Shown: positions 1 to 6,096 of the stretch, one piece after another
Layout: the number at the start of each line of letters is the position of its first letter
Numbering within the stretch: position 1 is the stretch's first letter
Source: Bacteroidales bacterium
Lineage (GTDB): Bacteria > Bacteroidota > Bacteroidia > Bacteroidales > GCA-2748055
DNA: 8,807 nt
Reading direction: 5' to 3'
NCBI GenBank assembly: GCA_023135025.1
Contig: JAGLTY010000064.1
Location: 1 to 8,807, forward strand
The notes under the pieces: model-generated
Databases searched by the model: none
Told to the model about the DNA's origin: nothing
Seen by the model: the letters and a program-made list of their open reading frames with translations, nothing else
Made by a program: the position numbers and the translations under genes

Positions 1-47
1 TTGTGTTAGGAAAGAACAATCTACTGTACTTCTTACAACCTAGAAAC

Positions 48-61
48 GGGCTTCGGAGCCC
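48..61. other. Short GC-rich hairpin
   Basis: GGGCT (48-52) pairs with AGCCC (57-61) around a TCGG loop, the most GC-rich spot in an AT-rich stretch. No T-run follows on either strand. A separate 11-base palindrome, TGAAC-T-GTTCA, lies at 64-74. Both could belong to an RNA or operator whose remainder is left of the window. Confidence 0.3.
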
Positions 62-86
62 AATGAACTGTTCAGAATTATGGTAG

Positions 87-157
87 AAAAGAGAGGGGAT
101 TACCAATGTTGACGAGCTTCAGGCTCAATAGGTAACTTAACCTTAATCCTCTCTTTT
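87..157. other. Long imperfect stem-loop, possible terminator or structured RNA
   Basis: Bases 87-96 (AAAAGAGAGG) pair perfectly with 148-157 (CCTCTCTTTT). After a GG bulge at 97-98, ATTA (99-102) pairs with TAAT (144-147). The 41-nt interior can form a small hairpin, GAGC (114-117) with GCTC (123-126). Alternatively TTACC (100-104) can pair with GGTAA (131-135), which competes with the outer stem. The arms end in A4 and T4, so a transcript from either strand would have a stem with a short U-run, as in a weak bidirectional terminator. Seen for minus-strand transcription it lies about 300 nt beyond the last operon gene. Confidence 0.4.
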
Positions 158-332
158 GTTCTTTCTGATTAGTAGTACGAAATATAATAGAATGTAAACT
201 TAGGATAGGTAAACGCCATTTGCCATTTCACGTTTGTTGCTGAACATACTTGAACTAAAATGATAAGCTTCTAGTAAAAGCAACAAGGCGCGCCACTGGT
301 AAACAGTCGTATATCCGGACCGTTATATCCAC

Positions 333-358
333 TTGTAGTATTATCAGCTATACTACAA
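333..358. other. 9-bp hairpin in operon 3' flank
   Basis: TTGTAGTAT (333-341) is a perfect inverted repeat of ATACTACAA (350-358), with an 8-nt loop TATCAGCT. It lies about 100 nt past the stop of the last minus-strand gene. Neither strand has a T-run after it, so it fits an mRNA 3' stabilising hairpin or processing site better than an intrinsic terminator. A protein-binding palindrome is also possible. Confidence 0.4.
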
Positions 359-459
359 ATGCCAAATGGACCACTTTTATTACACATTTTGATAAGCAGT
401 AAAGTCCTGGAATCAAGGCGAATAGTATAAAATGTTGATGGGGTAGGTAGAGAGAAATA

Positions 460-1140
460 TTATTTGCCAGTGCGCCCTTTAATCCACATCTCCATGGTCT
501 GACCCATGGTCACCATGGAGGAGTATCCCTGCTCCATTGGTAGTTCCGATGTTTTAAGACCCACCTGTTTCAGATAGGCCACAAACCCCTCATTGAGCAT
601 GCGTCCGGCTATAAGCGGAAACTCGTACAGCTTCGGGATATTCTTTCGATTGCCAGGCAGGTCATGCTCCCGTTTGCAGGAGCGGGCCGAAGAGGAGAGG
701 TAGATCCGGCATGCCATGGGCCTGGCTTCATAAGCCATGCAACTCCCCGCATCGAGGAAAGGACATGCAGCTCTTACCGTTAACTGCTCCTCCACCGACC
801 TGTTCATGGTGAGCTTCACCTTCTCCCTGGCCCTCTCCAGAATTCCCTCCCTCACCTTTTCCGAAAGATTATGCAGGAGATAATCGTGGAGATAGAGAAA
901 TTCATGGGTTACAGCAAATACCTCCTGGTAACAGCACCAGGAACACCCCTTTTTACACTCGGCCGGCACCCCCTCTGTTGCAGAACGCTGAAGAAACGAT
1001 TCCAGCAACTCATCCACTGCCTGGTAGAGTTGACCAATGGCTCTCTTTAGATTGGCTGTGGTGATCTCCTGATCCAGGTGCTCATGTGCCAGCCTGTAAC
1101 CATCCCGGTAAAAGATCCGCTTGATCTCCCTTGGTTCCAT
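460..1140 (-). CDS. YkgJ-family cysteine-cluster protein (putative zinc/iron-binding)
   Basis: This 226-residue soluble protein has a cysteine cluster of the YkgJ/CxxCxxCC type (Pfam PF03692, annotated as putative zinc- or iron-chelating). Visible cysteines are Cys62, Cys66, Cys69 and Cys70 (CKKGCSWCC), then Cys126 (CPFLDAGSC, with Cys134), Cys144 (RPMACRIY) and Cys155. The order CxxxCxxCC ... CPFL ... C ... RPxxCR is the family pattern. The flanks (about 1-55 and 160-226) are charged and helical, with no signal peptide or membrane segment. The biochemical function of the family is not established; bound metal or an Fe-S cluster is a reasonable guess. The ATG at 1140 is one base after the TAG of the SRPBCC gene, so translation is likely coupled. 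It is the last gene before a gene-free stretch. No truncation is seen, and the sequence is intact from its start to a TAA stop. Confidence 0.88.
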   Translation of the reverse strand: MEPREIKRIFYRDGYRLAHEHLDQEITTANLKRAIGQLYQAVDELLESFLQRSATEGVPAECKKGCSWCCYQEVFAVTHEFLYLHDYLLHNLSEKVREGILERAREKVKLTMNRSVEEQLTVRAACPFLDAGSCMAYEARPMACRIYLSSSARSCKREHDLPGNRKNIPKLYEFPLIAGRMLNEGFVAYLKQVGLKTSELPMEQGYSSMVTMGQTMEMWIKGRTGK

Positions 1141-1141
1141 C

Positions 1142-2149
1142 CTATTTCAGGGGAAAGGCAATCAGGGTCTCCCATTTGGTGTTGTCCGATTCGGTCATCA
1201 TGCCTGTGACGTAGAATTCAAAAGCCTCACCGGTCACCTCCAGTCCATTGTCCCTGATGTAACTATCCATCTTCCCGTAGGAGAGGGTGAACTCCTCATA
1301 GGGACCGGTATGCATGGCCTGGACGACTTTCATTTCCGGATACTCCACAGCCACAACTTCACCTGCATCAACACCCGCTTTGTTCACGATAAATCCGGCC
1401 CTGTAGTTGGAGTGTCCGGTCGATTCATCGTAATCCAGGTAATGGACAAACGCCGGTCCCGACACCTCCAGCTGCTGCCTCTCCACCTCTGCATAAAGCA
1501 GCCCGTACAAACGACCCAGCTCCACGCCAATGGTCTCCATAGTGCCGGCACCATCTGTCACCAGGGCCATTATGGAGTTTTGAGCCTCTATGGCAATGGG
1601 ACCCAGTTTGCTTACGGACCGGGGCATCGACTCCAGGTACTCCTTCAGGTTAGCCAGTCCCAGCTCAAAACTCTGCCTCAGGAAAACCTTACCGAACATC
1701 ATTGCCAGTCTGCCTATGGGATAGGTGGTCTCCTGGCTAAATGACCAGACCACCCTGGTGCCACCATCTACAGGTTCAAAGCTCCACTCCACCAGCGATG
1801 GGGTTTCCACATTGCCAAACCATAGATTAGATTCGATGTATTCGTTTTCTTTAACCGAAATCACCTCCATCCGGCCCGTACCCACTTTTTCTCCTTTCCA
1901 GGAATAGGTCGATCCAACATAATCGGGTTTGGGCCCAATGCGTACATCAGCGGTGCTATCCTGTGTATACCAGGGGTCCCATTTATGCCTATCCATAAAG
2001 GATGCTACCGTAGGGAATATTTCAGAAGGCTCAAGGGCAATGGTTGTTTCCACACTCACTTTGGCTGTGGCGGGTGCAAAGAGAGGAACAATCAGAATAG
2101 CTGCCACTAGGAGACCAACAATGATCAGAATAACTTTCAAAGCTTTCAT
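1142..2149 (-). CDS. Membrane-anchored SRPBCC (START-like) plus GyrI-like domain protein, function unknown
   Basis: The 335-residue protein has three parts. A hydrophobic N-terminal helix (about 4-23, after MKALK) is probably an uncleaved membrane anchor, with the rest outside the cytoplasm if the positive-inside rule holds. An SRPBCC/polyketide-cyclase-like domain spans about 30-172, with FPTVASFMDRHKWDPW near its start, a GTGRMEV strand, the EWSFEPVDGGTRVVWSF strand pair and a long C-terminal helix about 145-172. A GyrI-like/AraC effector-binding domain spans about 190-335, with MHTGPYEEF (279-287), the Glu-bearing EAFEFYVTG (308-316) and KWETLIAFPLK at the end. Both folds form hydrophobic cavities for small molecules or lipids. 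There is no DNA-binding domain, so it is not an AraC regulator. It lies 30 nt after menE and 1 nt before the next gene, so it is co-transcribed with the pathway. A role in binding quinone or an intermediate is my inference only. Confidence 0.85.
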   Translation of the reverse strand: MKALKVILIIVGLLVAAILIVPLFAPATAKVSVETTIALEPSEIFPTVASFMDRHKWDPWYTQDSTADVRIGPKPDYVGSTYSWKGEKVGTGRMEVISVKENEYIESNLWFGNVETPSLVEWSFEPVDGGTRVVWSFSQETTYPIGRLAMMFGKVFLRQSFELGLANLKEYLESMPRSVSKLGPIAIEAQNSIMALVTDGAGTMETIGVELGRLYGLLYAEVERQQLEVSGPAFVHYLDYDESTGHSNYRAGFIVNKAGVDAGEVVAVEYPEMKVVQAMHTGPYEEFTLSYGKMDSYIRDNGLEVTGEAFEFYVTGMMTESDNTKWETLIAFPLK

Positions 2150-2179
2150 ACTATGCTGTTTTGGTTTCGTCTTTAACTA

Positions 2180-3298
2180 CTATAACAACAACTTCCGGGC
2201 AGATGTTCTGTCGGGTTTCATGGAACGGTTCCTTGGAAGGGCCGGGGTCGTTACAATCCGCCGGGGTAATTCATAGGTGGAGAGCTTATCCCTAATCAGA
2301 TCCAACCAATCATCCACTGGTGGATCATTGCCTTCAAACTCCACTACCAACACCAGCCTGTTGCCCAGTTTCCGGTCCGGTTCCGGCAGCACCAGGCACT
2401 CATGCCCTATGCACTCCCCGACCTGCTCTTCCAGCAATTCAGGAATGATCTTGATCCCACCCGAGTTGATCAGGTTATCGAACCTTCCCAGCCAGGAGAA
2501 TCCATCTCCCTTCGTATTGATCTCCACCAGGTCGTTGGTGACCAGTGGACCTGATGTGATGCCGGGTACCTCTACCTCCAGGCAACCCCTGTGGTCGAGT
2601 CCCACACGTACCCCCTCCAGCAGTTTGAAACGGGGCTCCCGCTCCGGACCATTGATCCGCTTCAGTGCAAAGTGGGTATAAGTCTCTGTCATCCCGAAAG
2701 TTTCATACACTTCAGGTTCGGCCATGGATGACAATTTCTCCCGGGTGGCAGGGTGCAGTTCTCCCCCACCAATAATCAGTTTCGAGACCCTCTCAAGCGG
2801 ATCACCATGATTGAGCGACTCCTCAATCTGCAATGGTACCATGGCCGCAAAACCGACAGCTCCTGACAGGTTTTGCAACGGACGGGAGGAGGGTTCGGCA
2901 AGAATGAGGTCGAGCCCTCCCAACAACGCCCGTACAACCATCATCTTTCCGGCAATATAGTCTACCGGAAGGGAGAGCAGGGCACACTCTCCCCTTCTGA
3001 GATTAAAAAAACGGAGGGTTCTCTCTGCACTCTGGATCATGGCCTCTCTGGAGAGTGTGAAGGATTTCGGATCGCCGGTGGAGCCACTGCTTTTCTGTAT
3101 GACAGGCCCACCGTCCGGATCCAGAAACAGTGCAATAAAGGAGAATATCTCCTTTTTCCACAGGGGCACTCCGGGATCTTTTATCTTTTCTCTGCTGAAA
3201 GCCAGCAACTCTCTCTTTGTGAAAACTTCACCCTCCACGAGCATAGGTTCAAACATATCTAAAAGGTGATTCACAGTTTGATAAATTTCAGATCCCAC
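2180..3298 (-). CDS. menE: o-Succinylbenzoate-CoA ligase MenE (short form)
   Basis: This AMP-forming acyl-CoA synthetase activates o-succinylbenzoate to OSB-CoA for MenB. It shows the adenylation signature SSGSTGDPKSFT (70-81), the A5 motif YETFGMTET (198-206), Asp256 (TNDLVEI) for ATP ribose, the hinge GRFDNLINSGG (271-281) and, near the C-terminus, LPRNRSMKPDR with Lys361 where the family has a PRTxxGK-like Lys. At 372 residues it is clearly shorter than E. coli MenE (about 450): the fold before the P-loop is reduced to about 65 residues. Short MenE proteins are, to my recollection, common in Bacteroidota, so I do not call it truncated. The start is uncertain. The longest frame begins with GTG at 3298. 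GTG at 3274 would overlap the menC stop as GTGA, and ATG at 3256 is the first ATG. No strong Shine-Dalgarno decides among them. The stop is 30 nt before the next gene. Confidence 0.92.
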   Translation of the reverse strand: MGSEIYQTVNHLLDMFEPMLVEGEVFTKRELLAFSREKIKDPGVPLWKKEIFSFIALFLDPDGGPVIQKSSGSTGDPKSFTLSREAMIQSAERTLRFFNLRRGECALLSLPVDYIAGKMMVVRALLGGLDLILAEPSSRPLQNLSGAVGFAAMVPLQIEESLNHGDPLERVSKLIIGGGELHPATREKLSSMAEPEVYETFGMTETYTHFALKRINGPEREPRFKLLEGVRVGLDHRGCLEVEVPGITSGPLVTNDLVEINTKGDGFSWLGRFDNLINSGGIKIIPELLEEQVGECIGHECLVLPEPDRKLGNRLVLVVEFEGNDPPVDDWLDLIRDKLSTYELPRRIVTTPALPRNRSMKPDRTSARKLLL

Positions 3299-4320
3299 CT
3301 GTTTTCGGGCCGGAACCAGAGCTGCTCGCCTCTACAGACCAGGGGTGAGTTAATGTTGTTGGTATAGAGTGCCCCGGTTCCCAGTCCATGGTGCCTGGTG
3401 ACCCCCAGTTGCCAGGTCCACTGTGCAATGGCATTGAGTCCCACATTGGACTCCAGGGCCGAGGTGATCCACCAGCCAGCCCCCAGAACTTCGGCCAGCT
3501 TAATCCAGTGAGCCGCCGCCGAAAATCCACCCAGCAATCCGGGTTTCAAAACAATATAAGCGGGCCTCACTTTTTCCAGAAGTGCGCTCCTCTCCAGAGG
3601 ATCGGAAATACCGATCAGCTCTTCATCAAGGGCCACCGGGATGGCAGAATCACGACAGAGCTGAGCCATATTTTCCAATTGACCAGGGGCAATGGGTTGT
3701 TCGATGGAGTGAATACCGAACCGTGCAAAATGCTCCATCTTCTCCAATGCTTCATCGGGCTTCCAGGCCCCGTTGGCATCCATTCGGATTACCAGGTCGC
3801 CCGCGCCAAATTCGGAACGGATCCACCTGAGAACGTCCAGCTCTTCCGAAAACTCCAGAGACCCCACCTTCAACTTCAACACCCTGAAGCCCAGTTGCAT
3901 TTTCTCCCTGATCTGACTGATCATAAAGGGCTTGGCTCCCATCCAGATCAATCCATTGGTGGGTATTCCTGTCTGTCCGTCTGTAAAAGATGAACGGTAG
4001 AGAATCCGTTCCCCTCCCGTCTCCATATCACGCACTGCGGTCTCCAGGGCAAACTTCACACCCGGCATGGAGGGGAGCGACTGAAGCGGATCCATCTCTC
4101 CTCTGCTGATCAATTTGCAGATATGGTCCAGTTGAATCTCCATCTCCTCCCGATCCTCAACGCTGAGTCCGGGAATAAAAGAGACCTCACCAATACCAGT
4201 AATTCCAGCTTCGGAAGTGAGTATGATAAACCAGCAGGGTTTCTTTTCCAGGACACCCCTGGAGGTTCCTGCAGGCCTGACAAAAATCAGGGGATAATCG
4301 ATATAAGATGCCCGGATCAT
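3271..4320 (-). CDS. menC: o-Succinylbenzoate synthase MenC
   Basis: MenC is an enolase-superfamily enzyme that dehydrates SHCHC to o-succinylbenzoate with a Mg2+ ion in a TIM barrel. The 349 residues contain an N-terminal capping domain (about 1-120) and a barrel with the full catalytic set: Lys149 and Lys151 (LKLKVG), Asp181 (RMDANGAW), Glu207 (SIEQPI), Asp232-Glu233 (ALDEELIG) as the third metal-ligand region, and Lys259 (VLKPGLLGG). SALES (287-291) follows, a segment typical of this subgroup. The pattern matches the E. coli K131/K133/D161/E190/D213/K235 set. Related N-acylamino acid racemase or dipeptide epimerase activity cannot be excluded from sequence, but the operon settles the main role. 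The ATG directly abuts the menA TAA. The 3' end overlaps the longest menE frame by 28 nt. Confidence 0.96.
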   Translation of the reverse strand: MIRASYIDYPLIFVRPAGTSRGVLEKKPCWFIILTSEAGITGIGEVSFIPGLSVEDREEMEIQLDHICKLISRGEMDPLQSLPSMPGVKFALETAVRDMETGGERILYRSSFTDGQTGIPTNGLIWMGAKPFMISQIREKMQLGFRVLKLKVGSLEFSEELDVLRWIRSEFGAGDLVIRMDANGAWKPDEALEKMEHFARFGIHSIEQPIAPGQLENMAQLCRDSAIPVALDEELIGISDPLERSALLEKVRPAYIVLKPGLLGGFSAAAHWIKLAEVLGAGWWITSALESNVGLNAIAQWTWQLGVTRHHGLGTGALYTNNINSPLVCRGEQLWFRPENRWDLKFIKL

Positions 4321-5223
4321 TTAGAGCACCAGTCCTATTCCAAATGAGATTGAAAAGAGAAGGGTAGCCACAGCCAAACGCTTCAGCTCCCTGTTCAGTT
4401 CCAACGGAACAGTATTGTTGATTACCCTGTTGATATCTGAGATCAACAGCGGCACCGGAAGCAGGAAAATCAGCTGGTAGTATGATTCGAAATGAAGAAT
4501 GGTATAGATCACAGCCAGCACCAGGGCTGTAAGCAGAAGAATCACATGGTAGATTTTGGCCCATGGAACCCCCATGCGTACCACCAGTGTATTCTTACCA
4601 TTCATAGCATCGTTTTCATGATCCCTAAGGTTGTTCAGATTCAGCACCCCTGCACTGAAAAGCCCCACCGAAGAGGCCGGTAAAAGAATGGTAGGGTGCA
4701 ACGAGTGGGTATGAAGGAAATAGGTGCCGGCCACACCCAGAATCCCAAAATAGATAAAGACCATGATATCACCAAATCCCACATAACCGTAGGGTCGTTT
4801 ACCGATGGTATATTTGATGGCCGCAAAGATGGCGGAGAACCCAAGCAGGAAAAAGAGTGCATAGAGCATCATATGATCTCCCCTCAGTCCGAACCAGATC
4901 AGCATTGATCCCGACACCAGGCTCAACAGCACAAAGAGGGCGATCATCCACTGAATCTGTCTGTGCGATACCATTCCCGACTGTGTAACCCTCAGGGGAC
5001 CAAGCCGATGCTTATTATCAGTCCCTTTACGGGCATCGCCATAGTCGTTGGCCAGATTGGAGAGGATTTGCAGAAACACCGTGGTCAGAGTCCCAAATAT
5101 AAATACTCCCCACCGGAAACGGTTTTCGGCATGCGCCACAAGACTGCCCAGTGTTGTGGCAGAGACCGCCAGCGGAAGGGTTCGCAATCGAAATGCCCTG
5201 AGCCATATTTGGATAGTATTCAT
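4321..5223 (-). CDS. menA: 1,4-dihydroxy-2-naphthoate polyprenyltransferase MenA
   Basis: MenA is an integral inner-membrane UbiA-superfamily enzyme that replaces the carboxylate of DHNA with a polyprenyl chain, giving demethylmenaquinone. The 300-residue protein is strongly hydrophobic, with about eight or nine membrane segments (roughly 15-31, 38-55, 92-110, 116-136, 152-170, 178-196, 225-243, 248-262 and 284-300). Both Asp-rich Mg2+/prenyl-diphosphate motifs are present: NLANDYGDARKGTDN (56-70; Asp60, Asp63, Asp69) and NNLRDHENDAMNGKNTL (197-213; Asp201, Asp205). The first motif (NDYGD.xKG.DN) and the NGKNTL tail are typical of MenA rather than UbiA, and the neighbours agree. The stop TAA is immediately followed by the menC ATG, implying coupled translation. 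The gene sits inside the soluble-enzyme cluster between menB and menC, unlike E. coli, where it is unlinked. Confidence 0.95.
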   Translation of the reverse strand: MNTIQIWLRAFRLRTLPLAVSATTLGSLVAHAENRFRWGVFIFGTLTTVFLQILSNLANDYGDARKGTDNKHRLGPLRVTQSGMVSHRQIQWMIALFVLLSLVSGSMLIWFGLRGDHMMLYALFFLLGFSAIFAAIKYTIGKRPYGYVGFGDIMVFIYFGILGVAGTYFLHTHSLHPTILLPASSVGLFSAGVLNLNNLRDHENDAMNGKNTLVVRMGVPWAKIYHVILLLTALVLAVIYTILHFESYYQLIFLLPVPLLISDINRVINNTVPLELNRELKRLAVATLLFSISFGIGLVL

Positions 5224-5230
5224 CCTGAGA

Positions 5231-5238
5231 CAAAATTA
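5231..5238 (-). promoter_or_regulatory. Possible Bacteroidota-type -7 element before menA
   Basis: On the minus strand the menB-menA gap, the longest in the operon (38 nt), contains TAATTTTG, an exact match to the Bacteroidota -7 consensus TAnnTTTG. No convincing TTTG/TTG -33 element lies 19-21 nt upstream, and the motif ends only about 8 nt before the menA ATG, so any transcript would be nearly leaderless. In AT-rich gaps such a match can arise by chance. It may simply be an A/T-rich translation-initiation region. Confidence 0.15.
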
Positions 5239-5261
5239 ATGAAAATCTTTGAGTTGAACGG

Positions 5262-6083
5262 TCAGGGTAATTTGGGAAACTGGTCCCAGTCCGGATCCCG
5301 CTTCTCCAGGAAGGCATTCTTACCCTCCTGCGCCTCTTCTGTCATATAGTAGAGCATGGTGGCATTCCCTGCCAGCTCCTGGATTCCGGCCTGTCCGTCC
5401 AGCTCTGCATTGAGTCCCGCCTTAATCATACGGAGGGCGATGGGACTGTGTCTCATGATCTTATTGCACCACTCTACGGTGGTATAGTCCAGGTTCTCCA
5501 GTGGAACCACCTTGTTGACCAGTCCCATCTCCAGGGCCTCGGCTGCTGTGTATTGTTCACAGAGGAACCAGATCTCCCTGGCCCTCTTCTGTCCCACATG
5601 CCTGGCCAGGAAAGAGGAGCCGAAACCTGCATCAAAACTGCCCACTTTGGGACCGGTCTGACCGAACCGGGCATTCTCAGAGGCGATGGAGATGTCACAC
5701 ACCACATGCAGTACATGTCCACCCCCAATGGCATAACCGTTCACCATGGCAATCACCGGCTTGGGCAGGCTCCTGATCTGACGCTGCACATCCAGCACAT
5801 TGAGCCTGGGCACACCATCTTTTCCCACATAACCTGCAAAACTCTTTACATTCTGATCCCCTCCACTACAGAAAGCCTTCTCTCCTTCGCCGGTCAGGAT
5901 CACCACCTTGATCTCGGGTTTCTCCCTGCAGACAACAAGGGCCTCACTGATCTCCCGCGTGGTATCAGGGGTAAAAGCATTGTAATAACGGGGCCGGTTG
6001 ATGGTGATCTTTGCGATCCCTTCGAAAAACTCAAACCGGATCTCTTCAAATTCTCTGAGGCTCTTCCAATCTCTTTTCTCCAT
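5262..6083 (-). CDS. menB: 1,4-dihydroxy-2-naphthoyl-CoA synthase MenB (bicarbonate-dependent type)
   Basis: MenB is a crotonase-fold enzyme that closes the second ring of o-succinylbenzoyl-CoA to give DHNA-CoA. The 273 residues match the family length. Visible motifs are CSGGDQ (72-77) and [15 protein letters not shown] (116-130), which form the oxyanion-hole region, then [16 protein letters not shown] (140-155) with catalytic Asp151, and the C-terminal [13 protein letters not shown] (246-258) with the conserved Tyr246. The residue seven before the catalytic Asp is Gly144 (QTGP), as in E. coli MenB Gly156. In the other class, for example Mycobacterium, an Asp sits there. By that established rule this is the type that uses bicarbonate as catalytic base. 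The ATG at 6083 follows the menD stop by 13 nt, and menA begins 38 nt downstream. The sequence is complete with no odd residues. Confidence 0.97.
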   Translation of the reverse strand: MEKRDWKSLREFEEIRFEFFEGIAKITINRPRYYNAFTPDTTREISEALVVCREKPEIKVVILTGEGEKAFCSGGDQNVKSFAGYVGKDGVPRLNVLDVQRQIRSLPKPVIAMVNGYAIGGGHVLHVVCDISIASENARFGQTGPKVGSFDAGFGSSFLARHVGQKRAREIWFLCEQYTAAEALEMGLVNKVVPLENLDYTTVEWCNKIMRHSPIALRMIKAGLNAELDGQAGIQELAGNATMLYYMTEEAQEGKNAFLEKRDPDWDQFPKLP

Positions 6084-6096
6084 CTGTTACAGTTAA

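Larger units (their letters stand above)
1..459. other. AT-rich gene-free region downstream of the operon
   Basis: No open frame here looks protein-coding on either strand, and the base composition is visibly more AT-rich than the operon. It holds several inverted repeats listed separately, an imperfect 13-nt inverted repeat (216-228 against 357-369, one mismatch), an 8-bp stem (234-241 with 279-286), and two TATATCC copies 14 nt apart (310-316 and 324-330). I recognise no tRNA, rRNA, known ncRNA or IS end. Directly after the ykgJ-like stop there is no hairpin with a T-tract, so termination of the operon is not explained by a textbook intrinsic terminator. Confidence 0.7.

Noticed and set aside
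287..294. GGCGCGCC, an 8-bp palindrome that could look like a cloning-site scar
   Set aside because: The flanks show no vector sequence, and one such palindrome can occur by chance.
333..358. Intrinsic terminator for the operon
   Set aside because: The stem is good, but it is AT-rich and no T-run follows on the minus strand, so I list it only as a hairpin.
1121..1744. 207-codon plus-strand open frame opposite the SRPBCC-GyrI gene
   Set aside because: It is antisense to a clearly recognisable protein, has no family motif and is rich in His/Gln/Leu as expected of a shadow frame.
1142..2149. AraC-family transcription regulator, suggested by the effector-binding domain
   Set aside because: There is no helix-turn-helix domain; the N-terminus is a membrane helix followed by an SRPBCC domain.
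3388..3993. 201-codon plus-strand open frame opposite menC
   Set aside because: It is antisense to the catalytic barrel of menC, with no domain and composition typical of a shadow frame.
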